Shown: one piece after another, positions 40,562-52,774 of the stretch
How positions within the stretch are numbered: position 1 is the stretch's first letter
How the letters are laid out: every line of letters begins with the position of its first letter
NCBI GenBank assembly: GCA_037074705.1
Contig: CM073593.1
Coordinates: forward strand, 63,529,501 to 63,593,500
DNA: 64,000 nt
Source of the DNA: Zhengitettix transpicula
Lineage: Eukaryota; Arthropoda; Insecta; Orthoptera; Tetrigidae
Direction: 5' to 3'
Notes under the pieces: generated by a model
What the model saw: the letters and a program-made list of their open reading frames with translations, nothing else
The model's database searches: none
What the model was told of the DNA's origin: nothing
Program-made: the position numbers and the translations under genes

Positions 40562-41205
40562 ATTTATATTCCTGGACAGCGTCCTTTGACGATTGAAACC
40601 GAAAATACATCGTTTTCGGACAATCTGATCGTTTTATATTTATTTATAAAGTTATAATTGTCAATTTTTTGAATTTAGGTCTCCCTGTCATCGATATACA
40701 TAAAATATATTTTAATTAATGTGAAGAATAATACACAACATTTAGATGGGAAATATAAACTTAGTGGAGGCAATAAACAGATATACCATTTTTTCTATTT
40801 AACGTTTATAAAGGTCTAATAGGTATAGAGAATAAATATATTAGGTTATTAAATAAAAATTAAAAAATATACATGAGCTCAAAATTAATAGGCAAAAAGG
40901 ACAACTTTGACTTGAACGAAACTAAATGAGTTCTCGAGATTTGTCTTCATTTCGTGTTCACACTATTTCGCCACTTAATTGGTTCCGATTCTACCGTCGT
41001 ACACAGTTTTATAATCACTATTATTTTAGTACCTTCACCCTTGTACACCTTGTAAGAAAAGGAAATTTAAAATTAGTTGTGAAGAAACGATACTAGAGTT
41101 AGTGAAATGATTTTTGAAACAATGGACGTTATCAAGAAGTTAATGAATCAGATAAATTGGCTTAAAATTCCAAATATTTCTTGTTTTAAAATCTGAAACA
41201 CACTT
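40562..41205. other. AT-rich, nothing recognised
   Basis: No gene or element seen. Confidence 0.6.
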
Positions 41206-41464
41206 TTTTTTAGGGCAACAGGCTACATGAGGGTGATCCACATTGGGCAACTCCCCTTTAAAAGCATAGGAAGGGATTAGAAAGGGGGGATGCGGAAGGG
41301 TATAGGAAGGTAGCCAAGGGTTACTTTTTATTTTTATTTTTTATTTTTTAGGGCAATAGGCTACGTGAGGGTAATCCACTTAGGGCAACTCCCCTTTAAT
41401 AGCATAGGAAGGGATTTGAAAGGGGGGATGCGGAAGGGTAGAGGAAGGTAGCCAAGGGTTAACT
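41206..41464 (-). repeat. repeat family B, copies 2 and 3 in tandem
   Basis: Two copies start at 41211 and 41349 (period 138) and are nearly identical over about 112 bp. They are separated by a T-rich linker built from TTTTTA-like units. The T-rich sides suggest minus-strand retroposed units whose A-rich tails became the linker. The region after the second copy (aactagggcccccgggctc) is GC-rich. No protein coding. Confidence 0.75.
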
Positions 41465-43310
41465 AGGGCCCCCGGGCTCACAAACACAGATATATATATT
41501 TATATATGAACATTTCACATATGAGAACATTTCACTTTACAGAAACAAAACAATTCGAAAATAATTTTCGGTAAAACATTTATTTAATTCTCGTTCGCTC
41601 TCCCATCCAACAATAATGACTGATTTGTGTGATGAGCCCTCGTAATTTATCATAATGACGTCGTATGGAAAGTTGAGTTCAGATTGCCAACTCTGTAGAG
41701 AATTTAGACACATCTTCCGGAAGCGAGAGTTCACATTTAATAAATTATAATTATCATTACACATGTAATGAATTTATATTAATAATTTTGAAAGGGTATG
41801 AAAATATGCAAATGTTACAACACACATTAAAAATTCGAAAAATTATAAAAATAATTATACTTAATTTTCAAGTAATCCTTCGTTAACATATAACAAGTGA
41901 CCGTCCCATTTTATGTATATTTTATTGATAGGTAAATATCTCCAAAATATGTGTGGCAACCTCAAGACTTTCAGACATTATCAATAGTTCTCGATGTTTG
42001 AATAAAAATATTTTATGTAGCCTATAAAACTTTGTACTTCCTTTGTATTAAATTTTGTACGAACTTCAGAACTGGAGGACGACTAAGAATAATTAATTTG
42101 AAAGAGTGCTTTAGAAGACACTTAAGACCAGCCCGGTGTGATTCATAACTTCGCTTTAGCTTGTAAATCTCTCAGGACGTCCAAGAGCTCTTAAAGCTCG
42201 ATTGGACAGATTTAGATGTATAGGTATTGCCAACTGCGCAACAAAACACTGATCCTAGCTCATCCCAACGCACCCGCCACTACAGGGAGATTTTTTTCTG
42301 TATTTTTTATCCCTAGAGGTCCCTTGACAAATACGGCTGAGACATAAACCACGCAGAAACATTGTCGCGGCAGATATTGGACGCCTCAAGCGGGAATAAC
42401 AAATGAGTTCAATTGGCTGCCACCAACTGGCTCATATGAATTTCAAGTTTGTCTGCCAGGAAAATTTAGTAAATTCTTTCCTATCTGCCAGTGTTGTATT
42501 GATCTCTGTTGAGACGTAAACAATAAAGATCTGTTGTGAACCTGAATAAACGTAAAACATATATTTAACATATATCAATCTTTTATACAGTGGTTTAAAA
42601 TTTCTAAATTACAAAAATACGCCTAAAATTATGCCTGGAGTGTTATAAATTTTAATTTTTTTTACATGTAATCAACCAATAATTTATAGTAAAATGTTCA
42701 AAAATATATTTTGCGTATAAAACTCCTGGATAATATGATGTTTGGACGAAACACCGAGACAGAACCAACGTCTGAAGCCACCTTATGCATTTCTAAGTGA
42801 AGACGAAAATAGCGAGTGGGAGAATGACAGACGTCCAGGTATCGTGTGATAAAAACTCAAGAGAATTTAAAGCAGCTATAGGAAAGCAGCATGGTGGCTC
42901 AGACACAAAATAAGAAAGACTGAACATTAAAGATGTTTACGAACAATTTTGTTCACGAGGAAATCTTTGACGGTTATATCTGGAAGGAAAATGCGGGAAA
43001 ACTTGCTAAATGTTTCGAAAATACACAAAACAATTTAAAAAAACCTGCAAAATTGTTCTATGGTGAATTAAAGCAATATCTTAGCCGACTGATGAATGAA
43101 TAAAGTGATGTTACATCTGTTGAATTCGTATTGCATAATAAATATCTTGAAACGTAATTAATTAATAGTCCGTTAATAGCACCTTGTGAAGCTTTATTTC
43201 GGTAGAAGAAATTGGTCTTCATACTATATTTTTGTTTAATTCCTACAACTGCTTTTGGTATTTTATGTTAGTATTTTTTATTTCTTGTATTAACTAGATT
43301 TTTAATATTT
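41465..43310. other. non-coding, several GC-richer patches
   Basis: 42110-42540 is GC-richer and carries AATAAA-containing sequence (42511-42550), which raised the thought of an LTR. I could not find LTR ends, a primer-binding site or a duplicate. 42750-43100 has short coding-like runs broken by stops. Confidence 0.4.
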
Positions 43311-43398
43311 AAGTTTAATCTTTTTTATTTTCCTTATTCCATCAACAGGATACTAAGTTTAATCTTTTTTATTTTCCTTATTCCATCAACAGGATACT
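43311..43398. repeat. perfect 44 bp tandem duplication
   Basis: 43311-43354 and 43355-43398 are identical over 44 bp, beginning aagtttaatc and ending aggatact. The lack of any difference implies a very recent event, an allelic variant or an assembly artefact. Confidence 0.95.
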
Positions 43399-46300
43399 AT
43401 CCTTAATTCATACAATAAATTATACATAAATAAATAACCAATTTTAAATTGCCCTATTATTTTTTTAAAAAACTAAAAAAATTAAAAAATTTTTTTCTAA
43501 GTTACCTGGAAAATTTATTTTTTATGACTAAAAATAATTTATGACTAGGAATAAATTCAATCAATCCCAAATTTCATGAATTCTATTAAATCAATATATT
43601 ATGGTAGGAGTATTGTAATATTAAATAGACTCTATCCGGGTTATGTAGTATGTGTGGAAGGAATCCAGATTTGTATAGAAATTATAATCATTTGCATATG
43701 CCACAATATTATATAGAGAAACTGTTATAGATTTGAGTATGCAAATTTTTAATTCGAATGAAGTTACTAAACAAATAGTAGTTAAATAATTGTTTAATAT
43801 ATATAATTGTAATATTTGCGTATGTCCATATAATTTACTTTTAGTACCTAGTAAATCGTTAATGATAAATAAATGTACTACGATTTATGCATTCATGTTG
43901 TCTTGTTTTTACTTGATATTATATTCAACTGTATAAAACATATTATTTAGTAAATTTGAACTTCATATTTTGCCAAATTTGTAACTTACGTTTGACAACT
44001 ATCATCACAAGCTTGAAAGTCTAATTTAAGATTAACAGGCCAATTACAGAAAAAAATGTCTATGGGTAAAAGTTAAGTCTTTCAGCTTATACGTACATTT
44101 CATTCGAGTTTTAGAAACATAAATATCCTAAATTTAATAATTTATACATTGTTTCTCAGTAGAAAACAAATAGCTGAAACAAATAAATCTAAATCTTCCA
44201 GTTGCTTTGTATGTAAGTTTTATAATTTATTTATTTATTTACAAACTGTTCGTTCAACTGTATCGAAAAAAAAATAGTTTCATTTTTAAATTACATTTAT
44301 TATCTGTTATGTTTGTTTAGGTGGGTGGAGGGGAGGATTGGGAGTAGAACATAATTAACTCGTAGGTTTCCGCGGACCGCATAATGAATTACCTTCAACT
44401 CCCTATACAATCATATTTCCCACAAGAGGAAGTAGGAGCGCCAGTTTCAGAGCATTTTAAATCAATATTCATAACTCCGGAACAAGCGCTTACTTTCACT
44501 TAAATACCATTCGCACTCGTAACTATCTCGATTAAAGCTTTTTTTGCCATAAAAATAATTCATGAGCGTTTAATTTCTCAGAACTGTAGCTGTTATGATG
44601 TTAGACTGATGAGATAAACTGTCATCATTTTAATTTCCTAAATATGATTTTTACTGATCAAATGTGTAGATCAATATTCATATTTAATATATATATAATT
44701 AATTATTAATTTCAAACGCTTTCATTACCGCTGAGAGAAGACTTTATCCATATCGAAACTTTCGTTAATTAACTCTTCTTTTATTTATTATAATACTTTT
44801 CAATACTGTTCCATTTAGAGTTGCCTTGGGGCACAGAAGATTCATGAATTGAGTATTAGCGTTAAAACAATTAATCTCTTGAAACAAATAAATTGTATAA
44901 TAAATATTTATACTGAATTTTAACATTTATTTGTACTTATATTCCGGTAAAAAAATATATCTGCACTGGAAATTGATTTATTACTCGATTTACAAAATCC
45001 AATTTACATGCCTAAAAGAATTAAAAAACTGAGAAACGCCAATAACAGCTCAAATGTTATACGATCATCGTTTCCTAATAAATTTCCATTAAATTTTGGA
45101 CGACGTAATAATATTACGCGCAACGAATGCGCTTCGGAATTAAAGTGAGTTTCCGCTGAGTCAAGCATCGCACGTATATTTTTATCGAATTGCCTTCCTG
45201 GGCCTGTGTCTGTGCCTTGCACACAACGCGAATTTATGGCCCATGTATGGACGTGAATAAATCAAGAATCACACTGGATCACGCCACTGTAGCGGTTGAT
45301 ATGAAGCGTGACTTGCATAAAAAGGATTTATGTCGCGCGAAAAAGGGGGGTGGAACGTATTGAGTGTGGTTGCGAATTGCCGAATGGTCTAAGAAACAGT
45401 GTTATATATCTTGTTCATTATCTTATAGTCACTTTCGGTCAAATTTACGAAGTCATTTCCCCGATATCTTTCAACAAAATGTTCTGGATCCGACCCAAGT
45501 CTGCGTTTTCTTTGCAGACTGGGGAAAAAATTCACCTGTATCGGACGATAATTATAATCATAAAAGCACAATCTTAACATGGTTTAGATTAAATAAATGT
45601 TATGAGACAATAAAGTTTACCCTTGCAATGGTTTTCTCAATTCTGCATATCGTAGATCTTTAAAGAATTTTTTCCCGTACTATTTCACCCTCTTAAGTTT
45701 AAATCAAATTGTCACATCTTAAAAAGGATTCCGTAAATCCTTCCTCGCTTGTTTAAGATTTTATCATAATTGAAAGAAAAAATTTATTAACACCCCAGTT
45801 TTCATCAAATAATTATCAATATTGTAGCCTTATAAACGTATGTGATCTAAGTTCAATAAATTAACAATAAAATTTAAATCCTCTGGAGTGCTAAAACAAA
45901 AATTCAATATTTCCATATTTTGCCTAAATATTCAGTCAACTTATATTTTGAGTAATTGAATACCGTTTTCCGGTTATAGAAAGTACAATAACACTTGTTC
46001 ACCTAGTTAATATTTTAAATTTCCATAAATCAAATGTTTTCGAATTCTCTTCATACAAATGCATAGTGAACGTCATTTTAATTTATGTACACTCAGTCCT
46101 GATTAATTTTAAAAATTAATTTGGCTTTGATCCTAAAATCATTTCAGATTTTTAGTGATAATAGAAGTAATATTATATTTTCCATTGATGTTAATTCTTA
46201 ACTGCAATTTTTCTCCTACAATTACTTGCAAAACCATTAATTACAACAATTATTAAAATATAAATTTGTAATATACATATTTTATAGTAGCTAATACTCT

Positions 46301-47680
46301 CATTTGCAAATAGTTAATTATTTAGTGAAGATATTTTAATACGTACTGTATATCGGTGTTAAGTTCCAGTTTATAGACAAGTATATATTTGAATATATTA
46401 TATATAAACTCTTCTAGTTCAAATTCTACGGAGTTCTTCGTAGTTTTGCATTTATCATACAAACTTACAATATTTCTCTGATTATTAAAATACTTCATAT
46501 CCTTTTAATTGTATCAGAACAAGAAGGATTTCGAAAGTTTATTTATAAAATTCAATTATTCATCAATTTACAATTATCTGTGACATTAGAGAAAATTAAA
46601 GTGTATGTAAAAATGCTTGCTATTTAAAATAATAATTTTAAGTACAGGTGTTAGGTTTCATTAATGTCAAAATATTATTTATTTCATAAGAAACTAAAAG
46701 TTTATATTTGAAGTAAAATAGTGAATATATTTATGAAATAAATATATGTAGCTTATTATTTATTTTTTCTGGAAATATTACTTCGTAGTGTTTAAAATAA
46801 AATTAAAGTTCATACGCGACCTTTTAAAAGGGGCCGCACATTGGAATAAAAATTACGATGTTTGTACTTTCCGATTATAAGTTCCCGTTCCTTGTTTTTG
46901 CTGATAATTTTATAAAACACGGATACCATTAGCTTGTTTACAAATCTACTGCTTGCATCAGATAAAAGGGTTAATCGTAATTGCAATAATTAGCAACGTT
47001 TTCAACTAATTAAGAACACATAATTAATACGGATGTTATTTATCGCACACAAAAAATCTGTTTTTAATAAATATCACACTAATTGCATTTTTACAATTAC
47101 GATGCACGTAATTTCGATGAAACTGAACTTAGAAATGAATAGTTGACAGCATGCATAATTCATTAATGCTTAGATTAAAAATACATTGATTGAAAACAAC
47201 AAAGCAAAAGTTGTACGCCGAAACTGCTATAGCAAATGTGAAAGCCATTTAAACGAGCACAGACTCAGATCAAAGTGATTTCCTATCGTACACGTCAAAG
47301 GGGTTGGTTGGTATTTGGTGTGTGTTGTTTTCAAATATTTGAAATAGCCTATATCTGGTTAGCCAATACATTGTAATGTAACTTGTACTTGTTGCATTAT
47401 ACAAAACAGTTCTTCTAACGGCTTGGGTTAACAATTGCCTTAAACTGTGCCTAAATTTTTAATTTAATCAAATTCTGGAGTATAATCACGGTTGCTGTAA
47501 AAAGGAGGGCGTGAATATATGTCGATGTTTTAAGAGCAGTATAAATAATACAATTGAAATTTCTAACATTTTACATGCATCACTGCAGGTGTCAATAATT
47601 TTAGAAGTAAACTGAACAAAATAATAAACTAATTTAAAAAGAAAGAAAAATAAATGCTTAATCTTAGTATTTTATGTATT
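43399..47680. other. AT-rich non-coding stretch
   Basis: GC-richer patches at 44320-44520 and 45060-45380. Frames at 45004-45222 (minus) and 45308-45663 (plus, two overlapping) are unrecognised. No element identified. Confidence 0.5.
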
Positions 47681-47735
47681 TTTTTAATTATAGTTTAATG
47701 TCGCATTAACCTTTAGGTCATTAGCGACTTACATC
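47681..47735 (-). repeat. isolated LINE/SINE 3' tail fragment
   Basis: It contains GTCGC (47700-47704), a 19 nt loop including aggtcatta, and GCGAC (47724-47728), preceded by a T-run. On the minus strand this is the shared tail followed by an A-rich end. No tRNA-like head or coding sequence is attached, so it is a heavily 5'-truncated LINE or SINE copy. Confidence 0.6.
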
Positions 47736-48262
47736 TGTTAAGATTTTATATTTGTATAAATTCATTTATTTATTAATGTAAAGCTGCTATCGTTATTATC
47801 CAAAGCAGTTGGAGAAAATCAATAAAATAAAAATGTTCTATTTCTAGTACATTTAATATATTTATGTTATAAATATTTGAAAATTTTATTGTCCAATTAA
47901 AAAAATAAAAAATTATTAGGTAATCTTCAAAAAAGTAGAGAAACGACTCATGCGCAGAGAAGGATAAAAGGTAATTGGAAGCAATTATTTTATTGCTTAA
48001 GTAAAAAATCTATTCAAATATTTTTGAGTCAAGTTACTGTCATATAGATTTATCAGTTTGCTTTATTATTTCGTTCATACCAGATACTCGTGAGAATTTT
48101 TCCTCCCTCGGATCCCGGGAGGACGAGTGTGTCTGGGGTGGAGACAACACGCCAACATTTTTCGACTAGCGTTAAGTTACGATACTAACTCTGTACGAAC
48201 TCAGTGGTAATCGGTTTACAGGGGCCCCAGTACAGATCACGTGGACTTATCTTGACCTTCTG

Positions 48263-48322
48263 ATTGGTTCCCCGCCTTCTAGCAAGTGGTTTTTCACTAG
48301 GGAGGCGGTTTTTCTCTCAGTC
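48263..48322 (+). promoter_or_regulatory. CCAAT/GC-box plus Inr-like segment
   Basis: ATTGG (48263-48267) is followed by cccgcc and, about 54 nt downstream, by TCAGTC (48317-48322), an exact TCAKTY initiator. No TATA box is seen, and no DPE sits exactly at +28. The whole 48080-48450 stretch is GC-rich. A donor-like gag|gtgcga (48367) and an acceptor-like ttacag (ends 48438) bracket a possible short leader intron ahead of the frame at 48457. Confidence 0.2.
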
Positions 48323-48456
48323 TCTGCATCCACTTTGAAACTTAGTCTTGCTACTGACATCTTGGAGGTGCGAAGGCTCCTGTGCGCTCACTGCTCAGTT
48401 TCCCTTTTCTATATTAATCTAAATATTTAACTTTACAGCGCTTTTTAATTTTGTTC

Positions 48457-48628
48457 ATGTCTGGACGGTCCTTGTATACCAAGAAACCCACGTTAAGGAC
48501 TTTCCTATTTTCCTATCCTAGAAGTCTTTCACTTGACGCTCAAGAAGAGACGGCACTGGATTTTCCTCCGACCTGATCCTATTCAATCTGAGTATTTCCG
48601 TACCTTAGCTCAACCTAAAAGTTATTGA
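48457..48628 (+). pseudogene. short coding relic, copy 2 (frame-shifted)
   Basis: A 39-codon frame starts at ATG 48457 (MSGRSLYTKK...) and stops at 48574-48576. Shifting by one base just before the stop lets reading continue as PDPIQSEYFRTLAQPKSY to a TGA at 48626-48628. The FPP/DP-Q-EY stretch matches the relic at 35.1 kb. Upstream lie a GC-rich island, an Inr-like site and possible leader splice sites. The break and the second copy point to a decayed duplicated coding sequence rather than an active gene. Family unknown. Confidence 0.35.
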
Positions 48629-51207
48629 CATCGTCCTTATTTTGATCTTCAGGTTTTATCAGGTACATTACGTCATGGAATACTTCCTAATGGAATTTAA
48701 AAACTTTAATTTACATATTTCTAAGAAAATATTTAAAAAATTTGAGTACTAAAATTTTTTAAAATTAATTATATTAAGAAAGAAGTGGTAATTAATTATT
48801 ATATTGAAAAAATAAATCATATACAGGTTAATGCTTTATTAACGTTCTTCAGGTATATTTTAAAAATATATTCTGTTCTGAAGATTATTTTAAGGTAGAA
48901 GGGGTAATTATTACAATGAACAAATGGATAGGAAACAAAGTTTTCATGCTCCATTTACCTTCCTCACATATTTTCAAATAAGTCGATATTTATTTTCTGG
49001 GGTTTATAGTTTATTCGGCTCAACAGCCCTTTTTATAATGGAAAGTCTAAACAGCTTAATGGCATGAAACGAAGGGAGATCTCATCGTTATCCACTGCGC
49101 TCTGTGACTTACTACTCTCGCAGTCCGTACAGTTTCCAATACAAACAACGCTCGCTCTGCGGACCAAATCCCAAATCACCTGTTGTGTGTGCTGCTTCTA
49201 TAGAGAAAAAAACAACAACGTATTTTGTAGGTACATCAATACAAAAGCAACGTACGACCGACTGCTGCGTTATGCAGCTTATTGTGGAGTTCGAGCGTTG
49301 ACAAAGAGAACTTTTATTTATTCGACATTACAGCTTACGGTAAATAAATTACGTAGTTGGAGCTGTATAATGACTGTATGTGAAATATAAAACAATAAAT
49401 GTCTTTCTCAATGAAGTCCTTAAACGTCTATAGGGAAAAAATACCTATCTTGATGACTAAAGACTTTCAACATTACGATATGCGTGTATTCTAATTTTGG
49501 AATCATGTTCGATACAGACGCACATGACCAACGCGTAGATAAAGAAAATTAGTAAACGTAAAATAATTATTATATCAAATTTCCTGATACTATGATGATT
49601 ATGGATAATAAATAGGTGAATTAGAAAAATGATGTTAATAGTTTTTCTTCGTCTGTTAAATTGATAAATAACTCAACGTTTCCATGATGTAAAATAAAAT
49701 AGATGTATTTCCTATATTTTTCATTATTACTTCATTACCCAATAATCTTTATATATTCTAATTTAATCGGCGAGTACTAAACGATTTGTAATATAAAAAT
49801 TGTTCAAATAATTTCTTATAAACTTTAAACGTTTACTAATTGAATTTATATTGACTATTTTTATTTAAGAGACTATGCGTTTATAAACAAAAGCGGTACC
49901 ATAATTTCTCCACAATGGTCAAGGAGTTCACACGTTTCAGCACAATTGACTGATGAGACACATCACGGTCGAGAAACGCAACGTCGGGGAAAATGTGAAG
50001 TACTTGGAGAAATTTAGCAGAGGTATTAAGGTAGTAATATCATAATAGGAATGTATCAATCAAAATGTGCTAGGACCGACGTGGTAATTTTAGTAAACGT
50101 AAATTTTTCAAGCACGCAGTCCGGAGGACTTCGTGTCGTGTAGGAACAACTAAAATACTATGATCTGTAAAATAGTTTAAATTACGTATATAAAAAAACA
50201 TTCTTCTCTATTACTATTACCCAAAATTATCTTAGTTTTGGTTTATTCTGGGAGGAAATAATTGTTTCATTGAGTGAGGTTTGTTTTTCTTCTTGAGATG
50301 CGGCGTCATGCGATATGAAACATACATTTTCACTCACAATAAATCGTATTACTTTCAGTCATCAAGCCAGAGGAAATTCAGCATGACTTTCGTAACAAAA
50401 TATAACACATGAGAAACACTGTAAGATTTCTGCGAAAGAAACAATTTATTTGGTTTTACCGTTTTTGCAATATTGCTTCAATTTTCATTAATTTTTTTTT
50501 ATTGACGTTTCTAATTTTTATTATGCATCCGGGGACTATCAACAAGTACTCATTATACTATTTAAGTGAGAAATATTTTTGTTGATAATTAAATATAAAG
50601 AACTTGATACCTTTGGTAAGTGTATTTGAGTTTCAATTCATGTACTTTAACATTTTTTTGCTACTTGTTCTTGTGTGGCACTGAAGTTTGTTAGTGGAGG
50701 CATCGCGCGCTTCTACGTTGCCTGTCGACTTGATATTCCATCCACACGAGGCAAGATACTTCACATAACGTTCACGTGTCTCGAACATCTTAACAGGCGA
50801 AATGCTGCTTTGCTTACGGGGCAAATTTCCCCCTCGGCTCTGGAAGACGAGAAGTGTAATTGAGATATAAGCGCTGACATATTGCATTGCCAACGTTATC
50901 TCTCGACATCTGACACTGTTCTATTCGAAGAGGGAGGAAATTATGACTTGTGAAACGTGGCGACGTTGAAATTGGCTTCAAACTGCTAAGCCCCAGGGTT
51001 CGCCTAAAGGGTACCTAAAATATGGAGTTATTAAAGGATATCACTCAAACAGTAATGAAATATATGAAAAAAATCATTAAAATTTCTTCAGAATATCGTT
51101 TCACAGTTTTATAATACAATATCTGAAACATTGAAGTCCAGTGGAAAATAAAATAATTGTGAAGTGTCTTTACATTCTATCCGTTAGTGATAAACTTCAG
51201 ATTAAAC
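48629..51207. other. non-coding stretch
   Basis: A 108-codon plus-strand frame at 49064-49390 and a GC-richer island at 50670-50930 with open frames on both strands (50633-50893 minus, 50675-50863 plus) match nothing I recognise. The remainder is AT-rich. Confidence 0.45.
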
Positions 51208-51410
51208 TTTTTTTTTTAAAATATTTAGTTTATTGTCACATCAACCAACATGGTTATTAGTGACCACGATTTACATTACAAAATTACTACTACTTTTTTT
51301 TTTTTACATTGTGGTTTCATTATTTACAGGATGTTGGCTGCGTCTTAGGTACAATATGGTTTACATTCTTTAATAATACAGATTGTATAGGAAAATCTAG
51401 TATGGCTAAA

Positions 51411-51731
51411 TTAGATAGTATCAATCACGTTTAGGTCCCTAAGATAGTCCATGATTGGGTTAATATATTGAGGTTCGTTTAGGCATTCCTTGTAGCTGTC
51501 TGGGATTCCATAGTCTCTTCTTTTTTGTAGCGTGTACTCATACTCATTGATTATGTGTCTGGTGGTAATTTTGGAGTTGCATTTGTCACATGCAACAGGG
51601 TTGGTTTTGGTGATTAGGTGACCGTGAGATAGTCTAGAATGACCAATTCTTAGACGGGTGAATACGGTTTGAACACGTCTGTTTAAATTGTACTGATGAG
51701 GTTGGGTTTCGTATACACTGTCCCTTATTTA
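51411..51731 (-). pseudogene. C-terminal Cys/His segment of the retrotransposon
   Basis: After the TAA at 51729-51731 the same frame stays open for about 105 codons to TAA at 51411-51413. It contains RRVQTVFTRLRIGHSRLSHG, then C-D-K-C-x7-H, with Tyr where the final Cys of the usual CxxC...HxxxxC pattern would be. This is the usual end of RNase H-bearing non-LTR polyproteins (LxRLRxGHxxLTHG, then a knuckle-like motif). The internal stop and the lost Cys show decay. Confidence 0.8.
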
Positions 51732-52205
51732 GTGAAGTTTTGTCTGTTTCTTAGCCCATTCTTTGTTCCAGTTTTCCTTTAATTTGGCTTTTACAGCTTT
51801 GATTATGTTCTTGTGGGACACTGGCAGGGTAGATGGGTTTTGGCTGGATATTGCGCATTTAGCCGCGGCTTCATTACCTGTGATTCCGACATGGGAGGGG
51901 ATCCATATGTATGACAGTTGTTTACCTGATGTTATTATTTTTGAGTTTTGGGCTATGATACCAAGCGTAATGGGTTCCTTACTACATTTGTTTTTTATTG
52001 ATTCGATTACGCTTATTGAGTCCGTGAAGATAGCGAACTTGGATTTGTTAGAGCTCTCGATGTCGTTTAGGGCTGTTGTAATTGCATAAGGTTCACAGTA
52101 AAAACTCGAAGCCATATCATGAAGTTTATATGATTTTGTGGATCCCTCGAATATGTTAGCACATGCAGCACCATTAGCTGTCTTAGATCCGTCGGTGTAT
52201 ATATG
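51732..52205 (-). pseudogene. RNase H domain of the retrotransposon
   Basis: In the frame that includes 51729-52115, the domain opens with HIYTDGSK (first catalytic Asp, codon 52193-52191), then CEPYAI (Glu) and FTDSISVI (second Asp). Next come YIWIPSHVGITGNE, followed by AAAK where active enzymes have A-D; the last catalytic Asp is therefore missing. The domain is out of frame with the RT part; the shift lies in a tacatatata stretch at about 52199-52212. The domain normally degrades the RNA strand during element replication. An antisense plus-strand frame (51763-52089) is only its shadow. Confidence 0.85.
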
Positions 52206-52774
52206 TATGTAGCCTTTATATGTTGTAAGTATTTCACGGAAAAGGGTTTGATATATTTTCGGCTGGTGTTATTTTTTTCATATTTGGTTAGGGTCAGTTC
52301 AATATTAGGGGTTTTTAGTGTTTCTAGGGGTTCGTCGAGAGAACAAATTTGAAGGACGTCGGGAGGATTAGGGATTGTTTTCGAGAGTATGCTTTGGATC
52401 CGGAGATATAGGGGTTTTGGGAATGATAATTTGACGTTGTATCTGTTGAGGTAATTGCTATGGAATATAATTTTTGAAGTTGGGTTCTTAGGGTTTGCTG
52501 CTACGTTGAATGCATACGATATACACATATTTTCTCTTATATATGCCAGTGGCTCTTCGTTGGCTTCAGCTAGTATGTCGCAGATCGGCCTTGAACGAAA
52601 GGCTCCAGCTGCCAATCTAAGGCACGTATTGTGTATTGGATCAAGCAATTGCAGAATACTTTTCTTTGCGGAGGAGTAGATGGCAGCTCCGTAGTCCATC
52701 TTGGATCTAATAAGTGATCGGTATGTGTTAATAATTATTCTTTTATTTGCACCCCATTTTATTGCTGCAATCAT
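52195..52774 (-). pseudogene. reverse transcriptase C-terminal (thumb/linker) fragment
   Basis: The frame from 52774 reads IKWGANKRIIINTYRSL, then LIRSKMDYGAAIY, a Leu-Asp-Pro-Ile-His-Asn segment and LRLAAGAFRSRP, then EANEEPLAYIRENM. These are the conserved features downstream of the RT palm in I/R1-like elements (usual forms: LIRSKLDYG, GAFRTSP, PL..RR). Just upstream, after an in-frame TAA, another frame (NAYKGLN near 52790) continues the homology, showing an additional frameshift. The correct frame is lost at about 52200, where the RNase H frame takes over. Confidence 0.85.

Noticed and set aside
42110..42560. Possible solo LTR (AATAAA-containing, GC-richer)
   Set aside because: No inverted TG..CA ends, primer-binding site, target duplication or second copy could be shown.
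49064..49390. 108-codon plus-strand frame
   Set aside because: No recognised domain; a second frame overlaps it and nothing supports either.
51763..52089. 108-codon plus-strand frame
   Set aside because: Exactly antisense to the RNase H domain of the retrotransposon; a shadow of that coding sequence.
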